NCBI GenBank assembly: GCA_030830765.1
Contig: JAURMJ010000413.1
Span: 1-5,974, forward strand
DNA from: Quisquiliibacterium sp.
GTDB lineage: Bacteria > Pseudomonadota > Gammaproteobacteria > Burkholderiales > Burkholderiaceae_E
DNA length: 5,974 nt
Direction: 5' to 3'
This document shows, piece by piece, positions 5,967 through 5,974 of this stretch. The notes below the pieces were generated by a model that saw only the letters and a program-made list of their open reading frames with translations, made no database searches and was not told where the DNA came from. Made by a program: the position numbers and the translations under genes. How positions within the stretch are numbered: position 1 is the stretch's first letter; every line of letters begins with the position of its first letter.

Positions 5967-5974
5967 GAGGAACC

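Overview
The window is GC-rich, densely coded DNA typical of a proteobacterial chromosome. The gene families suggest a gamma- or betaproteobacterium, but no marker fixes the genus. It holds five protein genes. I see no rRNA, tRNA, CRISPR array, insertion sequence or phage gene cluster.

Layout: (1) Positions 1-1217, minus strand, hold an M20-family metallo-deacylase/peptidase of ArgE/DapE type, complete except for its C-terminal end, which lies beyond the left edge. (2) Positions 1218-1364 are a short divergent intergenic region with two similar inverted repeats in tandem. (3) Positions 1365-2978, plus strand, hold a polytopic membrane transporter resembling the BT1 (folate/biopterin transporter) branch of the major facilitator superfamily. 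(4) Positions 3009-5293, minus strand, form a tight two-gene unit. A DHH-DHHA1 phosphoesterase comes first, and its stop codon overlaps the start of the second gene by four bases (ATGA). The second gene encodes an unrecognised single-span membrane protein with coiled coils and a Lys/Ser/Thr-rich repeat tail. (5) Positions 5294-5552 are non-coding, with a strong GC-rich hairpin and a TGTGATC direct repeat. (6) Positions 5553-5966, minus strand, hold a small zinc-ribbon/OB-fold protein of the DUF35 type, which usually partners a thiolase; any partner would lie beyond the right edge.

How the genes work together: the divergent M20 enzyme and BT1-like transporter share one intergenic control region and could be co-regulated. 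A role in uptake and hydrolysis of a folate- or peptide-like compound is conceivable but unproven. The overlapping stop and start of the DHH enzyme and the membrane protein imply translational coupling, so the two probably act in one process. That pair is the least explained part of the window and the best candidate for something undescribed. The DUF35 protein appears to belong to a separate lipid or acyl-CoA operon extending to the right.
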